Shown: positions 43,696 to 53,893, counted from the first letter of the stretch. The stretch: 64,000 bases of DNA from Oceanicola sp. 22II-s10i (GCF_002210105.1 NZ_AQQU01000001.1:408501-472500), one strand, 5' to 3'. The notes: a model not told the origin generated them from the sequence alone. Numbers and translations are program-made.

Positions 43696-44358
43696 TTGGA
43701 CGCGAAGACGGAAGAGCGGATCGCGCTGATCCGCGCGCACCTGCCGCTGGCCCCCGTGCCGGGGGTCGAGGGGCTGGTCCATCACGCCGCGCGTCCCGAA
43801 GCGCGGGTGTCGCGCCTCGCGGAGAAACTGGGCACCACGGCAGAGGACCTCGCCCCGTTCTGGGCCTGGCTCTGGCCCGGCGGCGCGGGGCTGATCCGTT
43901 ATGTCTCCGAACATCCCGAGGCGGTGCGCGATCGCGTGGTGCTGGACCTTGGCGCCGGGTCCGGCCTGCTGGCGTTCGTGGCCCGCAGGCAGGGCGCGCG
44001 GGCAGCGATCTGCGTCGATCCCGACCCGATGGCGCAGGCGGCCTGCGTCGCGAATGCCGTGGCGAACGGCGTGACGGTCGACACGCTCGCCACGGTCGCG
44101 CCCGAGGCGCTGCCCGAGGCGGACATCGTGCTGGCGGGTGACGTGTTCTACGACCCCGAGGTCGCCGAGGTCGCGACGGCGGTCCTGAACGCTTACCTGT
44201 CGCGTGGGGTGCCGGTGCTGGTCGGGGACATCGGGCGGCACTGCCTTCCGAAAACCGGCTTGACCGAACTGGCCCGATACGAGGTACGGGATGTCGGCGA
44301 CGCGCCCTCGCAGCCGCCGTGGACCGTCCGCGTCATGGAATGGGGCGGCGCGGGCTGA
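43696..44358 (+). CDS. Protein lysine methyltransferase, ETFB-KMT (METTL20)-like
   Basis: 220 residues from TTG 43696, without a good ribosome site, so the start is tentative. The block APFWAWLWPGGAGLIRYV, SAM motif VLDLGAGSGLLAFVARRQG, CVDPDPMAQ and the post-motif LAGDVFYDPEVAE (family D-x-F-Y) identify the METTL20/PrmA-like family. Bacterial relatives methylate the beta subunit of electron transfer flavoprotein, which fits a genome rich in acyl-CoA dehydrogenases. It follows the slt gene by four bases. Confidence 0.82.
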   Translation: MDAKTEERIALIRAHLPLAPVPGVEGLVHHAARPEARVSRLAEKLGTTAEDLAPFWAWLWPGGAGLIRYVSEHPEAVRDRVVLDLGAGSGLLAFVARRQGARAAICVDPDPMAQAACVANAVANGVTVDTLATVAPEALPEADIVLAGDVFYDPEVAEVATAVLNAYLSRGVPVLVGDIGRHCLPKTGLTELARYEVRDVGDAPSQPPWTVRVMEWGGAG

Positions 44359-44374
44359 GGCGCCGCCCTGCCCG

Positions 44375-46717
44375 TCATTTCTTCTTCATCGCATCCAGCA
44401 GCGCCGCGCCGAACGCGCCCGGCTGATCGGTCCTGCCACCCTTCGGACCGGCCGAGGTCTTGGGCTTGCCCTGATGGCGCGGCCCGCCGCCGCCCCGTGC
44501 CGGCTTGTCGCGATGATTGTCGCGGGCGTTCCGGTCTTCCTTGGCCGACGCGCCGCCGTCCTTCTTCATCGACAGGCCGATCCGCTTGCGGGCGACGTCC
44601 ACCTCGGTCACGCGCACCTGCACGACATCGCCGGCCTTCACCACCTCGTGCGGGTCCTTCACGAACCGATCCGACAGCTGGCTGACATGCACCAGACCGT
44701 CTTGATGCACGCCGATGTCCACGAAGGCACCGAAGGCCGCGACGTTGGTCACCGTCCCCTCAAGCCGCATGCCGGGCTTGAGATCCTTGATGTCGTCCAC
44801 GCCCTCGGCAAAGGTCGCCGTCTTGAAGGTCGGGCGCGGGTCACGGCCCGGTTTCTCAAGCTCCGCCAGGATGTCCCGCACGGTCGGCAGGCCAAAGCGC
44901 TCGTCGGCGAACTGGTCGGCGTTCAGGCCCTTGAGCACCTTCGGCTCCGACTGGATCGCCCGCAGGTCGCGCCCGCAGGCGGCGACGATGCGGCGGGCGA
45001 GGTCGTAGGCCTCGGGGTGGACCGAGGAAGCGTCCAGCGGCTCCGACCCGTCCCGGATGCGCAGGAAGCCCGCACATTGCTCGAACGCGCGCGGCCCGAG
45101 GCGGGCGACCTTGAGCAGGTCCTTTCGCGAGGCGAAGGCGCCGTTTTCGTCCCGGTGCACCACGATCGCCTCGGCCAGACCGGGCCCGAGGCCCGAGACA
45201 TGCGCCAGCAGCGGGGCCGAGGCGGTGTTGAGGTCGACGCCGACCGCGTTCACCGCATCCTCGACCACGGCCTCCAGCGATTTCGCCAGCCGCGTCTGGT
45301 CCACGTCGTGCTGGTACTGGCCGACACCGATGCTCTTCGGTTCGATCTTGACCAGCTCCGCCAGCGGGTCCTGCAGCCGCCGCGCGATGGAGACCGCGCC
45401 GCGCAGGCTGACGTCGAGGCCGGGAAACTCCTTGGCCGCCAGTTCCGAAGCGGAATAGACCGAGGCCCCCGCCTCGCTGACGATGACCTTGGTGGGCTTC
45501 TGGACGCCCGACGGCAGCAGCGCCAGCGTGTCGGCCACCAGTTTTTCCGTCTCGCGCGAGGCGGTGCCGTTGCCGATGGCGATCAGCTCGATCCCGTGTT
45601 TCGCGATCAGCGACATGATCGCCGCCTGCGCGCCCCGCAGGTCGTTCTTGGGCTGGAACGGATAGAGCGTTTCCGTCGCCACCAGCTTGCCCGTCGCATC
45701 GACCACGGCGGCCTTCACGCCGGTGCGGATGCCGGGATCGAGGCCCAGCGTCGGGCGCGACCCGGCGGGGGCGGCCAGCAGCAGGTCCTTGAGGTTGCGG
45801 GCGAAGACCGCGATGGCTTCCTCCTGCGCGCGGGCGCGCAGGTCGCCCATCAGGTCCAGCATCATCGACGAGGCGAGCTTGACCCGCCAGGTCCAGCCCG
45901 CCACCCCGCGCAGCCAGCGGTCGCCCGGCCCCTCGCCCCGGATCGACAGGCGCGCGGCGACCATGTCCTCGCAGCGCGGCTGGCCGGTTTCGGCATCGGG
46001 GCCGATGTCCAGGTGGATGACGCCTTCTTTCCACGCCCGCATCATGGCCAGCGCCCGGTGCGAGGGGGCGGTGGCCCATTTCTCGGAATGGTCGAAGTAG
46101 TCGGAGAATTTCGCGCCCTTCTCCTCCTGCCCCGGCACCAGCTTGGCGGTGATGATCGCCTCGCGCTGGAGAAAGCCGCGCAGGTCGCCCAGCAGACCGG
46201 CGTTCTCGGCCAGTTCCTCGGTGATGATGTCGCGCGCGCCGTTCAGGGCGTCCTTGACCGTCGGCACCGCCTCGGTCACGAAGCTTGCCGCCAGCGCCTC
46301 GGGGTCGGCGTTTCGGTCGGTAAAGATCGCGTCGCGCAGCGGCTCCAGCCCGTTTTCCCGCGCGATCATCGCCTTGGTGCGGCGTTTCGGCTTGTAGGGC
46401 AGGTAGATGTCCTCGAGCTCGGCCTTGGTCCCCGCGCCCGCGATGGCGCGCGCGAGGTCATCGGTCAGCTTGTCCTGCTCGGTGATCGACTTGAGGATCG
46501 CGTCGCGCCGGTCGTCCAGTTCGCGCAGGTAGCCCAGCCGGTCGGCGAGGGTGCGAAGCTGGGTGTCGTCCAGCCCGCCGGTGACCTCCTTGCGGTAACG
46601 CGCCACGAAGGGGACCGTGGCGCCTTCGTCCAGCAGCCGGACGGCGGCGGCGACCTGCGTGGCGGCGGCCCCGATCTCGGTCCCGATGGTCTGGTTGATG
46701 CGGCTGGCGCGGTCCAT
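44375..46717 (-). CDS. tex: Tex family RNA-binding transcriptional accessory protein
   Basis: 780 residues. Tex has an N-terminal helical domain, a YqgF-like RNase H fold ([19 protein letters not shown]), helix-hairpin-helix repeats ([20 protein letters not shown]) and a C-terminal S1 domain ([22 protein letters not shown]) followed by a basic, disordered tail. [12 protein letters not shown] is the usual start; an upstream in-frame ATG at 46753 lacks support. Confidence 0.96.
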   Translation of the reverse strand: MDRASRINQTIGTEIGAAATQVAAAVRLLDEGATVPFVARYRKEVTGGLDDTQLRTLADRLGYLRELDDRRDAILKSITEQDKLTDDLARAIAGAGTKAELEDIYLPYKPKRRTKAMIARENGLEPLRDAIFTDRNADPEALAASFVTEAVPTVKDALNGARDIITEELAENAGLLGDLRGFLQREAIITAKLVPGQEEKGAKFSDYFDHSEKWATAPSHRALAMMRAWKEGVIHLDIGPDAETGQPRCEDMVAARLSIRGEGPGDRWLRGVAGWTWRVKLASSMMLDLMGDLRARAQEEAIAVFARNLKDLLLAAPAGSRPTLGLDPGIRTGVKAAVVDATGKLVATETLYPFQPKNDLRGAQAAIMSLIAKHGIELIAIGNGTASRETEKLVADTLALLPSGVQKPTKVIVSEAGASVYSASELAAKEFPGLDVSLRGAVSIARRLQDPLAELVKIEPKSIGVGQYQHDVDQTRLAKSLEAVVEDAVNAVGVDLNTASAPLLAHVSGLGPGLAEAIVVHRDENGAFASRKDLLKVARLGPRAFEQCAGFLRIRDGSEPLDASSVHPEAYDLARRIVAACGRDLRAIQSEPKVLKGLNADQFADERFGLPTVRDILAELEKPGRDPRPTFKTATFAEGVDDIKDLKPGMRLEGTVTNVAAFGAFVDIGVHQDGLVHVSQLSDRFVKDPHEVVKAGDVVQVRVTEVDVARKRIGLSMKKDGGASAKEDRNARDNHRDKPARGGGGPRHQGKPKTSAGPKGGRTDQPGAFGAALLDAMKKK

Positions 46718-47088
46718 GTGAGGCCCTCTGTTCGGTGTTCGGAGGACCTTCATAGACGGCGGGCGACGGTCGGAAAAGGGTGGAAGCGCCGGGGTGGCGA
46801 CGGCCTGCCGGGTGGATTGTCCGGTTTCCGTGATGGTGCGTAGGAACGCTGATCAGATGTCCCGCCCGGTGTTCACGCCGGGCAGCGCCGCCCCGCCCCC
46901 CAGGGCGGCGCTATTGCGCCACCCTCGGGTCGGTCGCTGCCCTCAGCGCGGACCTCTCGGATTGTATGGGTGTGGCTGCAGCGGGCGCTCAGCCAAAACA
47001 TCGTCGCGCCGGACGGAGAGCGCAGAGGGGGGCTCTGCCCCCTCGCCCCCCGGAGTTTATCCGGCCAGATGAAGCAGGTGGACCGGCG
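46718..47088. other. 371-bp gap between tex and the thioesterase gene
   Basis: No coding frame looks real. It holds a 10-bp perfect hairpin (46884-46893 with 46903-46912), several C/G runs, and repeat copy D at its right end. It should contain the tex promoter and the end of the catabolic operon transcript. Confidence 0.6.
47025..47077. repeat. Dispersed intergenic repeat, copy D
   Basis: Hairpin GAGGGGGG/CTCT/GCCCCCTC (47025-47044), then CCCCCCGGAGTTTAT and CCGGCCAGATGAAGCAGG. Same orientation as copy B. It ends 11 bp from the stop of the thioesterase gene, i.e. at the 3' end of the catabolic operon. Confidence 0.75.
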
Positions 47089-47499
47089 CTAGCTGCGGTA
47101 GCGGAAGCTGCCCGAGGCGGTGGCGCCGAGGGTGCCCAGTTCGTCGGTCACCTTCGCCTCGCAGAAGTAGTTGCGGCGGCCCCCGCCGACCTTCCAGCCC
47201 TCGGCGATCAGGGTCTTGCCCTCGAGCCGGCCGATGAAGTTGGTGGTCAGCGACAGGGTCATCCCGAACTTCCGCGTCTCCGGATCGCCGGTGTAGCAGC
47301 CGCAGTAGCCCATCACGCTGTCGCACATCAGGGCGTAGACGCCGCCATGCAGGATGCCGTAGCGGTTGGTCAGGAACTCGGCCATCGGCAGTTCCATGCG
47401 GGCATAGTCCTCGCGCCAGTCCACCATGTAGAATCCCAGGTGGCGCTGAAATGGGTAGGGGTCCTCGACCAAGCGCGGGTCGAGCTCGATGTCCTTCAT
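47089..47499 (-). CDS. PaaI-type hotdog thioesterase
   Basis: 136 residues. The hotdog helix motif GILHGGVYALMCDSVMG with Asp is characteristic of PaaI/acyl-CoA thioesterases of the 4HBT superfamily, which hydrolyse stalled acyl-CoA esters and recycle CoA. ATG 47499 has a GGAAGGAC site. It is the last gene of the fatty-acid-type catabolic run, 13 bp after the phosphotransferase gene. Confidence 0.88.
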   Translation of the reverse strand: MKDIELDPRLVEDPYPFQRHLGFYMVDWREDYARMELPMAEFLTNRYGILHGGVYALMCDSVMGYCGCYTGDPETRKFGMTLSLTTNFIGRLEGKTLIAEGWKVGGGRRNYFCEAKVTDELGTLGATASGSFRYRS

Positions 47500-47512
47500 T
47501 GTCGTCCTTCCG

Positions 47513-48541
47513 TCAGACCGTCTTGGCCGCCGCCAGACCCGCCTCGGCAAAGCGCGGCACGCCTTCGGCGGCCGTCTTGGCGCGTTGCGGGTTCGAGGCG
47601 GTGCCGTCGATCAGCCGCTTCTTGATGCCCTGCAGGATGCCCGCCATGCGGAAGCAGGTGAAGGCGAGGTAGAAGCCGAACTGCGGAATCTCGGGAATAC
47701 CGGCGTATTTGCAGTAGGTGGCGATGAATTCCTCATCTTCCATCACGTTGGTTTCCTTGCGGTTCACGCCCGCAAGGCCCCGGCTGGTCGGCGGCATGCC
47801 CCACTGCATGACCACGGCGGCCACGTCGGCATAGGGATGGCCGGTGGTCGACAGCTCCCAGTCCAGCACCGCGACGCAGCGCGGGTCGGTCTTGTGGAAC
47901 AGCATGTTGTCGATCCGGTAGTCGCCATGCGCCAGCGTGCGCAGGCCGTCCTCGGCCGGGATGTTGGCGGCGAGCCATGTCATCAGCTCTTCCATCGCGG
48001 GCTGATGGTCGGTCTCGGAGGCGCGGTACTGCTTGGTCCAGCGGCCGATCTGGCGTTCGTAATAGTTCCCCGCCGGGCCGTAATCGGACAGGCCGACGGC
48101 GTCGACATCGACCGCGTGGATGCAGGCCAGAACCCGCGCCATCTCCTCGTTGATCAGCCTGCGCTGCTCGCGCGGGACGTCGGGCATGTCGGGGGCCTGG
48201 ATGTTACGGCCCTCGACCGCCTCCATGATGTAGAACATCGAGCCGAGGACATCGTCGTCCTCGCAGAGGGTGTACATCTTGGCGACCGGCACCTCGGTGT
48301 CCCAGAGCGCCGACTGCACCCGGAATTCGCGGTCGACCGCGTGGGCCGATTTCAGCAGCTGCCCCGGCGGCTTGCGGCGCAGGACGTACTGGCCCGAGGG
48401 GCTGGTCAGCTTGAAGGTCGGGTTCGACTGGCCGTTGTCGAACTTCTGCGCGGTGAGCGGGCCCTGGAAGCCGGGAATGGTCCTGGCCATGTAGGCCTCG
48501 ACCGCCGCGGTATCCAGCTTGGTGGGATCTGAATTGGCCAT
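47513..48541 (-). CDS. Phosphotransferase family protein, ACAD10/11 kinase-domain type
   Basis: 342 residues, aminoglycoside phosphotransferase (APH) fold. The P-loop-like region [19 protein letters not shown], Lys in YVLRRKPPG, the catalytic loop [14 protein letters not shown] and the metal-binding [18 protein letters not shown] are those of the kinase domain of ACAD10/ACAD11 and of bacterial LvaA-like enzymes. These are reported to phosphorylate 4-hydroxyacyl-CoA so that a partner acyl-CoA dehydrogenase can eliminate phosphate. Two such dehydrogenases lie upstream. Confidence 0.88.
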   Translation of the reverse strand: MANSDPTKLDTAAVEAYMARTIPGFQGPLTAQKFDNGQSNPTFKLTSPSGQYVLRRKPPGQLLKSAHAVDREFRVQSALWDTEVPVAKMYTLCEDDDVLGSMFYIMEAVEGRNIQAPDMPDVPREQRRLINEEMARVLACIHAVDVDAVGLSDYGPAGNYYERQIGRWTKQYRASETDHQPAMEELMTWLAANIPAEDGLRTLAHGDYRIDNMLFHKTDPRCVAVLDWELSTTGHPYADVAAVVMQWGMPPTSRGLAGVNRKETNVMEDEEFIATYCKYAGIPEIPQFGFYLAFTCFRMAGILQGIKKRLIDGTASNPQRAKTAAEGVPRFAEAGLAAAKTV

Positions 48542-48552
48542 CCTCTCCTCCC

Positions 48553-49221
48553 TCAGGAATAGGTCAGCATCTCGGCTTCGTTCGAAGCGTCGATATGGGG
48601 GGTTTCGTTGAACCCGTGCAGGTACGAGTTGTTCGCCGAATAGACTATCCGGTTCACCGCGCAGTTCTTCATCTGAAGCTGCAATTTCACCTGCGTGAGC
48701 GGCGGCGCGTCCAGAAGGCGGGCGATCATCTGGCCGATGGCCCCGCCGGAGGACACGGCCAGCACCGTCTGCACACCCTCGCGCATGCACAGGCGGCGCG
48801 CATCCTCGACCCGGTCGCGGAACGCGCCGTAGGTTTCGTAGGGATCGGGGATCTCGTCCCGGTGCCATTCCTGCACGACGTCGCGCAGGGTGCGGAAATA
48901 GGTGCGGCGGTCGATCGGCGTCTTGGGGACCAGCCCTGCCGCCTTCAGCTTGGCGGCGTTGAGCGCACCGAAATCGTATTCGTTGAGGCCCGCATGGACC
49001 TCGGGGGTGACGCCTTCGACGCCCATGCCCTGCATGATGCCGGCCATCGTCTCGCGGTGGCGGCGCATGTCGCCCATGATCCACGCGTCGGGCGTCACGC
49101 CCTGCGAAGCCAGCGCGCGGCCGACGGCCTCGGCCTGCTTGTGTCCGGTGGGAGAGAGGACGTCGTAGTCGTCGGCGCCGAAGGACGCCTGTCCGTGACG
49201 GACGATATAGAGGGTCGCCAT
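48553..49221 (-). CDS. Histidine phosphatase (phosphoglycerate mutase-like) protein
   Basis: 222 residues. The catalytic [10 protein letters not shown] (RHG motif, His near residue 9), the second Arg in GDMRRHRET, Glu in LNEYDFG and the second His-like position in [11 protein letters not shown] (Ser-Gly-Gly, usually SHG) are visible; the canonical second His seems replaced by Ser, which may lower phosphatase activity. Encoded within the acyl-CoA catabolic run, 11 bp from the kinase gene. Confidence 0.85.
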   Translation of the reverse strand: MATLYIVRHGQASFGADDYDVLSPTGHKQAEAVGRALASQGVTPDAWIMGDMRRHRETMAGIMQGMGVEGVTPEVHAGLNEYDFGALNAAKLKAAGLVPKTPIDRRTYFRTLRDVVQEWHRDEIPDPYETYGAFRDRVEDARRLCMREGVQTVLAVSSGGAIGQMIARLLDAPPLTQVKLQLQMKNCAVNRIVYSANNSYLHGFNETPHIDASNEAEMLTYS

Positions 49222-49286
49222 GGTCTTCCTTCATCAAGACCCCGCCGCGCGGGGTGGCGCGGCGGGGGCAGTCGTTCAACCGGGGA

Positions 49287-50489
49287 TCACAGGACCTCGA
49301 ACAGGCCCGCAGCACCCATGCCGCCGCCGACGCACATGGTGCAGACGACGTATTTCGCGCCACGGCGCTTGCCCTCGATCAGCGCGTGGCCGACCATCCG
49401 GGCCCCGGACATGCCGTAGGGGTGGCCGATCGAGATCGCGCCGCCGTTCACGTTCAGCTTGTCCATCGGGATGCCGATGACCTTGGCCGACTGCAGAACC
49501 TGGCAGGCGAAGGCCTCGTTCAGTTCCCACAGGTCGATGTCGTCGACCTTGAGCCCGTGCTTGGACAGCAGCTTCGGCACGGCGTAGATCGGGCCGATGC
49601 CCATCTCGTCCGGGTCGAGGCCCGAGGCCATCATGCCGACGTAGCGGCCGAGCGGCTGCAGGCCGCGCTTCTCGGCTTCCTTGGCTTCCATCACGACGGC
49701 GGCGGATGCGCCGTCCGACAGCTGGGATGCGTTGCCGGCGGTGATGAACTTGCCTTCCTTCACGACCTGCCCGTCCTTGAAGACCGGCTGCAGCTTGGCC
49801 AGATCCTCGGCGCTGGTGCCGGGGCGGTTGCCCTCGTCCTTTTCCAGCGTGACCTTCTTCATCGAGACTTCCTTGGTCTCCTTGTCGACCACGGCCATGG
49901 TGCTTTCGAACGGCACGATCTCGTCGTCGAACTTGCCGGCCTGCTGCGCGGCGGCGGTGCGGGCCTGCGACTGCGCGGAATACTCGTCCTGCTCGTCACG
50001 GGACACGCCATAGCGGTCCGCCACGATCTCGGCGGTTTCCAGCATCGACATGTAGAGCGACGGCAGATGCTCCACCAGCCACGGGTCGGTGCGGCGGTCG
50101 GTGCGCATGTTCTGGTTCTGGACGAGGCTGATCGACTCCACCCCGCCGCCGACGGCGATGTCCATGCCGTCGTACAGAACCTGCTTGGCCGCCGTGGCGA
50201 TGGCCATCATGCCGGACGCGCACTGGCGGTCCATCGACATGCCGGACACCGAGGTCGGCAGACCGGCCCGCATTGCCGCCTGACGGCCGATGTTGCCGCC
50301 GGTGGAGCCCTGCTGGAGCGCCGCGCCGATGATGCAATCCTCGACCTCGCCGCCTTCCAGGCCGGCGCGGGCGACGGCGTTCTTCACGGCATGGCCGATC
50401 AGTTCCTGCGCCTGTGTGTTGTTGAACGCACCGCGAAAGGCCTTGCCGATCGGGGTCCGTGCCGTTGAAACGATAACTGCGTCACGCAT
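49287..50489 (-). CDS. Acetyl-CoA C-acyltransferase (thiolase)
   Basis: 400 residues. Nucleophilic Cys90 lies in [31 protein letters not shown] (His) and [13 protein letters not shown] (second Cys) complete the site. It cleaves 3-oxoacyl-CoA to acetyl-CoA and a shortened acyl-CoA, the last beta-oxidation step. It is cotranscribed with SDR, hydratase and dehydrogenase genes. Confidence 0.95.
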   Translation of the reverse strand: MRDAVIVSTARTPIGKAFRGAFNNTQAQELIGHAVKNAVARAGLEGGEVEDCIIGAALQQGSTGGNIGRQAAMRAGLPTSVSGMSMDRQCASGMMAIATAAKQVLYDGMDIAVGGGVESISLVQNQNMRTDRRTDPWLVEHLPSLYMSMLETAEIVADRYGVSRDEQDEYSAQSQARTAAAQQAGKFDDEIVPFESTMAVVDKETKEVSMKKVTLEKDEGNRPGTSAEDLAKLQPVFKDGQVVKEGKFITAGNASQLSDGASAAVVMEAKEAEKRGLQPLGRYVGMMASGLDPDEMGIGPIYAVPKLLSKHGLKVDDIDLWELNEAFACQVLQSAKVIGIPMDKLNVNGGAISIGHPYGMSGARMVGHALIEGKRRGAKYVVCTMCVGGGMGAAGLFEVL

Positions 50490-50504
50490 TGTGGGTCTCC
50501 TCTC

Positions 50505-51434
50505 CTATTCCTTGCTTTCCAGCTTGATGCCGCGCTTTTCGGCGGCCATCCGCGCGTATTTCCGGGTCTGGGCGAAGGCGCCCGGCATGACCTCCTGTCC
50601 GGCTTCGCTGCGGATGTCGTCCATCCGGGCGGCGATGCTGTCGGGGTCGAGTTCGTCATCGCCGAAGGCCACGCCCTGCGTCTCGTAGATCCGCGTCTCG
50701 GCAAAGCAGCCGCCGCCCGCGCCGAGGATCATCCGCGTCGGCGCGTCCTCGTGCAGCAGCGTCAGCAGGCCGGGGGTGATCGTCTGGGGGCCGAGCAGGT
50801 CCATGATCTGGTCGGGCAGCAGGCCCTCGGTCATCCGGGTCGCCGCCGTGGGGGCGAGGATGTTGGCCTTGATGTTGTACTTCTGGCCTTCCTGAACCAG
50901 CACGTTCATCAAGCCGACCAGCGCCGCCTTGGCGGCACCGTAGTTCGACTGGCCGAAGTTGCCGTACAGGCCCGAGGCCGAGGTGGTGTAGACGATCCGC
51001 CCGTATTCGTTCTGGCGGAAATGCTCCCACAGGGCCTTGGTCGGCACGACGGAGCCCATCAGGTGGACGTCCAGCACCTTGCGGAAATCGTCCAGCTCCA
51101 TCTTGATGAAGGTCTTGTCGCGCAGGATGCCCGCGTTGCAGACGAGGATGTCGACCTTGCCCCACTTGGCGATGGCCTGATCGACCATGTCCTGCACCTG
51201 CGCCGGATCGGTGACGTTCGCGCCATGCGCCATCGCCTCGCCGCCCATCTCCTCGATCTCGCGCACGACCGACAGGGCGGCCTCGCTGGACTGGCCGGTG
51301 CCGTCCGTCGAGACGCCCAGATCGTTGACCACGACCTTGGCGCCCCGCTCGGCCAGCCCGAGCGCATGGGACCGTCCGAGGCCGATCCCGGCCCCGGTCA
51401 CGATGGCGACACGTCCGTCGAACCTGATCGTCAT
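50505..51434 (-). CDS. SDR oxidoreductase, MFE-2-like 3-hydroxyacyl-CoA dehydrogenase type
   Basis: 309 residues. VAIVTGAGIGLGRSHALGLA then AKVVVNDLGVSTDGTG is the long N-terminal variant seen in the (3R)-hydroxyacyl-CoA dehydrogenase part of peroxisomal multifunctional enzyme 2. NAGILRD, TSASGLYGNFGQSNYGAAKA supply Asn, Ser, Tyr, Lys. It probably oxidises the 3-hydroxyacyl-CoA made by the adjacent MaoC hydratase, whose stop overlaps its start (ATGA). Confidence 0.9.
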   Translation of the reverse strand: MTIRFDGRVAIVTGAGIGLGRSHALGLAERGAKVVVNDLGVSTDGTGQSSEAALSVVREIEEMGGEAMAHGANVTDPAQVQDMVDQAIAKWGKVDILVCNAGILRDKTFIKMELDDFRKVLDVHLMGSVVPTKALWEHFRQNEYGRIVYTTSASGLYGNFGQSNYGAAKAALVGLMNVLVQEGQKYNIKANILAPTAATRMTEGLLPDQIMDLLGPQTITPGLLTLLHEDAPTRMILGAGGGCFAETRIYETQGVAFGDDELDPDSIAARMDDIRSEAGQEVMPGAFAQTRKYARMAAEKRGIKLESKE

Positions 51435-51892
51435 TGCGCGGCCTCCGCGAAATAGCGGCGGCCCAGCCATTCGGCGACCAGCGCGGGCTTCGTCGCGCCC
51501 TCGATCTCGACGGTGACGCCCATGGTCGTCTGGATTTCGTTCGGGCCCTTGTCCTCGACCGCGAGGATCGTGAACACGGCGCGCACCTTGGCGCCTTCCT
51601 TCACCGGAGACACGAAGCGCACCTTGTCGAAACCGTAGTTCACGCCCATCACGACGCCGTCCACCTTGGGGCCGCCGTCGTAGACCATCGCGCTCAGCAT
51701 CGACAAAGTCAGGAAGCCGTGCGCGATGGTGGTCCCGAAGGGCGTGGCCTTGGCCTTTTCCGGATCGACGTGGATGAACTGCCAGTCCTCGGTGACATCC
51801 GCGAATTGGTCGATCCGGCTCTGGTCGATCAGGAACCACCTGGAGGTCCCGACCTCCTTGCCGATCATGCCCTTCAGGTCTTCTCTGTTCAT
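51431..51892 (-). CDS. MaoC family (R)-specific enoyl-CoA hydratase
   Basis: 153 residues, hotdog fold. The hydratase motif FADVTEDWQFIHVDPEKA contains the catalytic Asp and His (D-x4-H), followed by TTIAHGFLTLSML. It hydrates enoyl-CoA to a (3R)-hydroxyacyl-CoA. Overlaps both neighbours (TGATG and ATGA), so it is tightly coupled with the two SDR genes. Confidence 0.94.
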   Translation of the reverse strand: MNREDLKGMIGKEVGTSRWFLIDQSRIDQFADVTEDWQFIHVDPEKAKATPFGTTIAHGFLTLSMLSAMVYDGGPKVDGVVMGVNYGFDKVRFVSPVKEGAKVRAVFTILAVEDKGPNEIQTTMGVTVEIEGATKPALVAEWLGRRYFAEAAQ

Positions 51893-52731
51893 CAGTCGTC
51901 GTCCACCACGGTTGTTGCCTTGACTTGATCGTAGGGCACGGGGATGCCCGCGTTCGCGCCGCCCGCGATCGGGATCGTGTGCCCGGTCACATAGGCGCCC
52001 GCGCGCGAGGCAAAGTAAAGCACCGCGCCCTGGATGTCCTCCGGCGTGCCGACCCGGCCAAGCGGCAGGTTCTTGCCCGCGCGCTGCTTCTGTTCCTCGG
52101 TCCCGATGGCGAAGGCCATCATCTTGGACATGAACGGCCCCGGCGCGATGGCGTTGACCGTGATGTGCTCGGGCGCCAGACGGCCCGCCAGCGACTCGGT
52201 CATGAAATGCACCGCCGCCTTGGAGACGGAGTAGCTGAACGCCTGCCCGCCGCGCGGCTGCCAGCCGCCGATCGACCCGGTGTTGATGACCCGCGCCGGA
52301 TCCTCGGCCGTGCCCGCCGCGCGCAGCAGCGGCAGCAGCTTCTGGGTCAGGTGGAACATGCCGGTGACGTTCACGTCCATCACCCGGCTCCAGCCCTCCC
52401 ACGGGAATTCCTCCAGCGGCGCGCCCCAGGTCTTGCCGGCGTTGTTCATCAGGATGTGCAGCTTGTCGGTGCGCTTCTTGACCTCTTCGACCAGCGCCTC
52501 GACGCCTTCCATGCTGCCGACGTCACCGGCAAAGCCCTCGGCCTTGCCGCGCAGGCCCAGCTTGTTCAGCTGTTCCGCCGCGCCTTCGCAGCTCTTGGCC
52601 TTGCGCGAGGCGATCATCACGTCGCAGCCCGCGCCCATCAGGCCCTCGGCGGCCATGTAGCCGATGCCGGTCGCTGCGCCGGTGATCAGGGCCTTCTTGC
52701 CGGTCAGGTCGAACAGTTTGTCAGGGGTCAT
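51892..52731 (-). CDS. SDR family oxidoreductase
   Basis: 279 residues. ALITGAATGIGYMAAEGLM (NAD(P) site), NNAGKTWGAPLEEF, NTGSIGGWQPRGGQAF and YSVSKAAVHFMTE give the Ser-Tyr-Lys set. The APLEEFP segment resembles the RhlG-like SDR group. It may act on a hydroxyl or keto group of the substrate before or after beta-oxidation. ATG 52731 follows a GGAGGAGAA-type site a little far upstream, so the start is moderately certain. Confidence 0.9.
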   Translation of the reverse strand: MTPDKLFDLTGKKALITGAATGIGYMAAEGLMGAGCDVMIASRKAKSCEGAAEQLNKLGLRGKAEGFAGDVGSMEGVEALVEEVKKRTDKLHILMNNAGKTWGAPLEEFPWEGWSRVMDVNVTGMFHLTQKLLPLLRAAGTAEDPARVINTGSIGGWQPRGGQAFSYSVSKAAVHFMTESLAGRLAPEHITVNAIAPGPFMSKMMAFAIGTEEQKQRAGKNLPLGRVGTPEDIQGAVLYFASRAGAYVTGHTIPIAGGANAGIPVPYDQVKATTVVDDD

Positions 52732-52762
52732 TCCTCGGATTCTCCTCCCGTGCGGGTCCTCC

Positions 52763-53884
52763 TCAGAACCCGCGTGCGCGGGCGACCCGCGCGGCATGAT
52801 ACCCGTAGTCGCCCAGCCATTCGGCGCCCACGCGGGCGCGTTTCATGAAGAAGCCCATGTCGAACTCGTCGGTCATGCCGATCCCGCCGTGCATCTGCAC
52901 ACCCTCGCTGACCGCCAGCTTCGCGGTCTTGGTGGCGCGGGCCTTGGCGACCGACACGGCGAGGTCCGACTCGTCGGGCGTCTCGTCGAGGACCCTACCG
53001 GCATTGGCGATGGCAGAGGCAGTCACTTCGATCTCGCTCCACATATGTGCCGCGCGATGCTGGAGCGCCTGGAACGTGCCGATGATGACGCCGAACTGCT
53101 TGCGTTCCTTGAGGTATCCGGCGGTCATCGCGAAGGCCCCGGCGCTGAGGCCGGTCAATTCCGCAGACAGGGCCGCCTGCCCCGCATTCAGCGCGCGCGC
53201 CACGGCAGCCATGCCGCCGTCGACCTCGCCCACGACGTCGTCGCCGGTGGCGTCCACGCCGTCAAAGTCGATCTGTGCGAAGTCGCGGCTGTCCACCATG
53301 TCCTTGCGGTCGCGGCTGATCCCGGCGCGGCCGGCGTCGAGGTCGAACAGCGTCAGCCCCTCGGCCTCGCCCGCGCTGCCGCCCGTGCGTGCCAGCACAA
53401 GAACACGGTCGGCGGACGATCCGTCGGCCACGAAGACCTTGCGGCCCGACAGCTTGAAGGCGTTGCCGCTGCGCGAGGCGGTCATGGCAGTCCGGGCGGG
53501 ACCGAACTTGGCCCCCTCGTCGATGGCCAGCGCATAGAGGGTGGAGCCGTCGGCGATCCCCGACAGCCGGTCCGAGGCCGCGTTCCGCAGCGCCGTCGCC
53601 GCGATCACGGCGGACGAGATGAAGGGCGAGGCGACCAGCGTCTGGCCCATTTCACCGGCAAGGATCCCCGCCGCGCGGTGGCCCATGTCGGACCCGCCCG
53701 CCTCTTCCGAGACCAGCACCCCGGCCCAGCCCATCTGGGCCATTTCCTTCCACAGCCCGGTGTCGAAGGGCCGGCCCGCATCGCGGTTCTCGCGCAGGTT
53801 CTTCACCGGCGCGGCGTCGTCCAGAAACCCCCGCGCGCTGTCGCGCAGCATGGTTTCGTCTTCGGTCAGCATCAGCGTCGTCAT
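52763..53884 (-). CDS. Acyl-CoA dehydrogenase family protein (smaller subunit type)
   Basis: 373 residues. It keeps the acyl-CoA dehydrogenase layout (N-terminal helices, central beta domain with RKVFVADGSSADRVLVLAR, C-terminal helices ending GYHAARVARARGF) and has QMHGGIGMTDEFDMGFFMKR, but the FAD-binding central motif is weaker than in its partner. Paired adjacent ACAD genes of this kind form heterotetramers in steroid-type pathways. Encoded nine bases after the second ACAD gene. Confidence 0.88.
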   Translation of the reverse strand: MTTLMLTEDETMLRDSARGFLDDAAPVKNLRENRDAGRPFDTGLWKEMAQMGWAGVLVSEEAGGSDMGHRAAGILAGEMGQTLVASPFISSAVIAATALRNAASDRLSGIADGSTLYALAIDEGAKFGPARTAMTASRSGNAFKLSGRKVFVADGSSADRVLVLARTGGSAGEAEGLTLFDLDAGRAGISRDRKDMVDSRDFAQIDFDGVDATGDDVVGEVDGGMAAVARALNAGQAALSAELTGLSAGAFAMTAGYLKERKQFGVIIGTFQALQHRAAHMWSEIEVTASAIANAGRVLDETPDESDLAVSVAKARATKTAKLAVSEGVQMHGGIGMTDEFDMGFFMKRARVGAEWLGDYGYHAARVARARGF

Positions 53885-53893
53885 GTCAGGCCC

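Noticed and set aside
44291-46843. Long plus-strand open frame of about 850 codons
   Set aside because: It lies antisense to tex, whose protein has clear Tex and S1 motifs. High GC makes long shadow frames; the translation is Arg/Gly/His-rich without domains.
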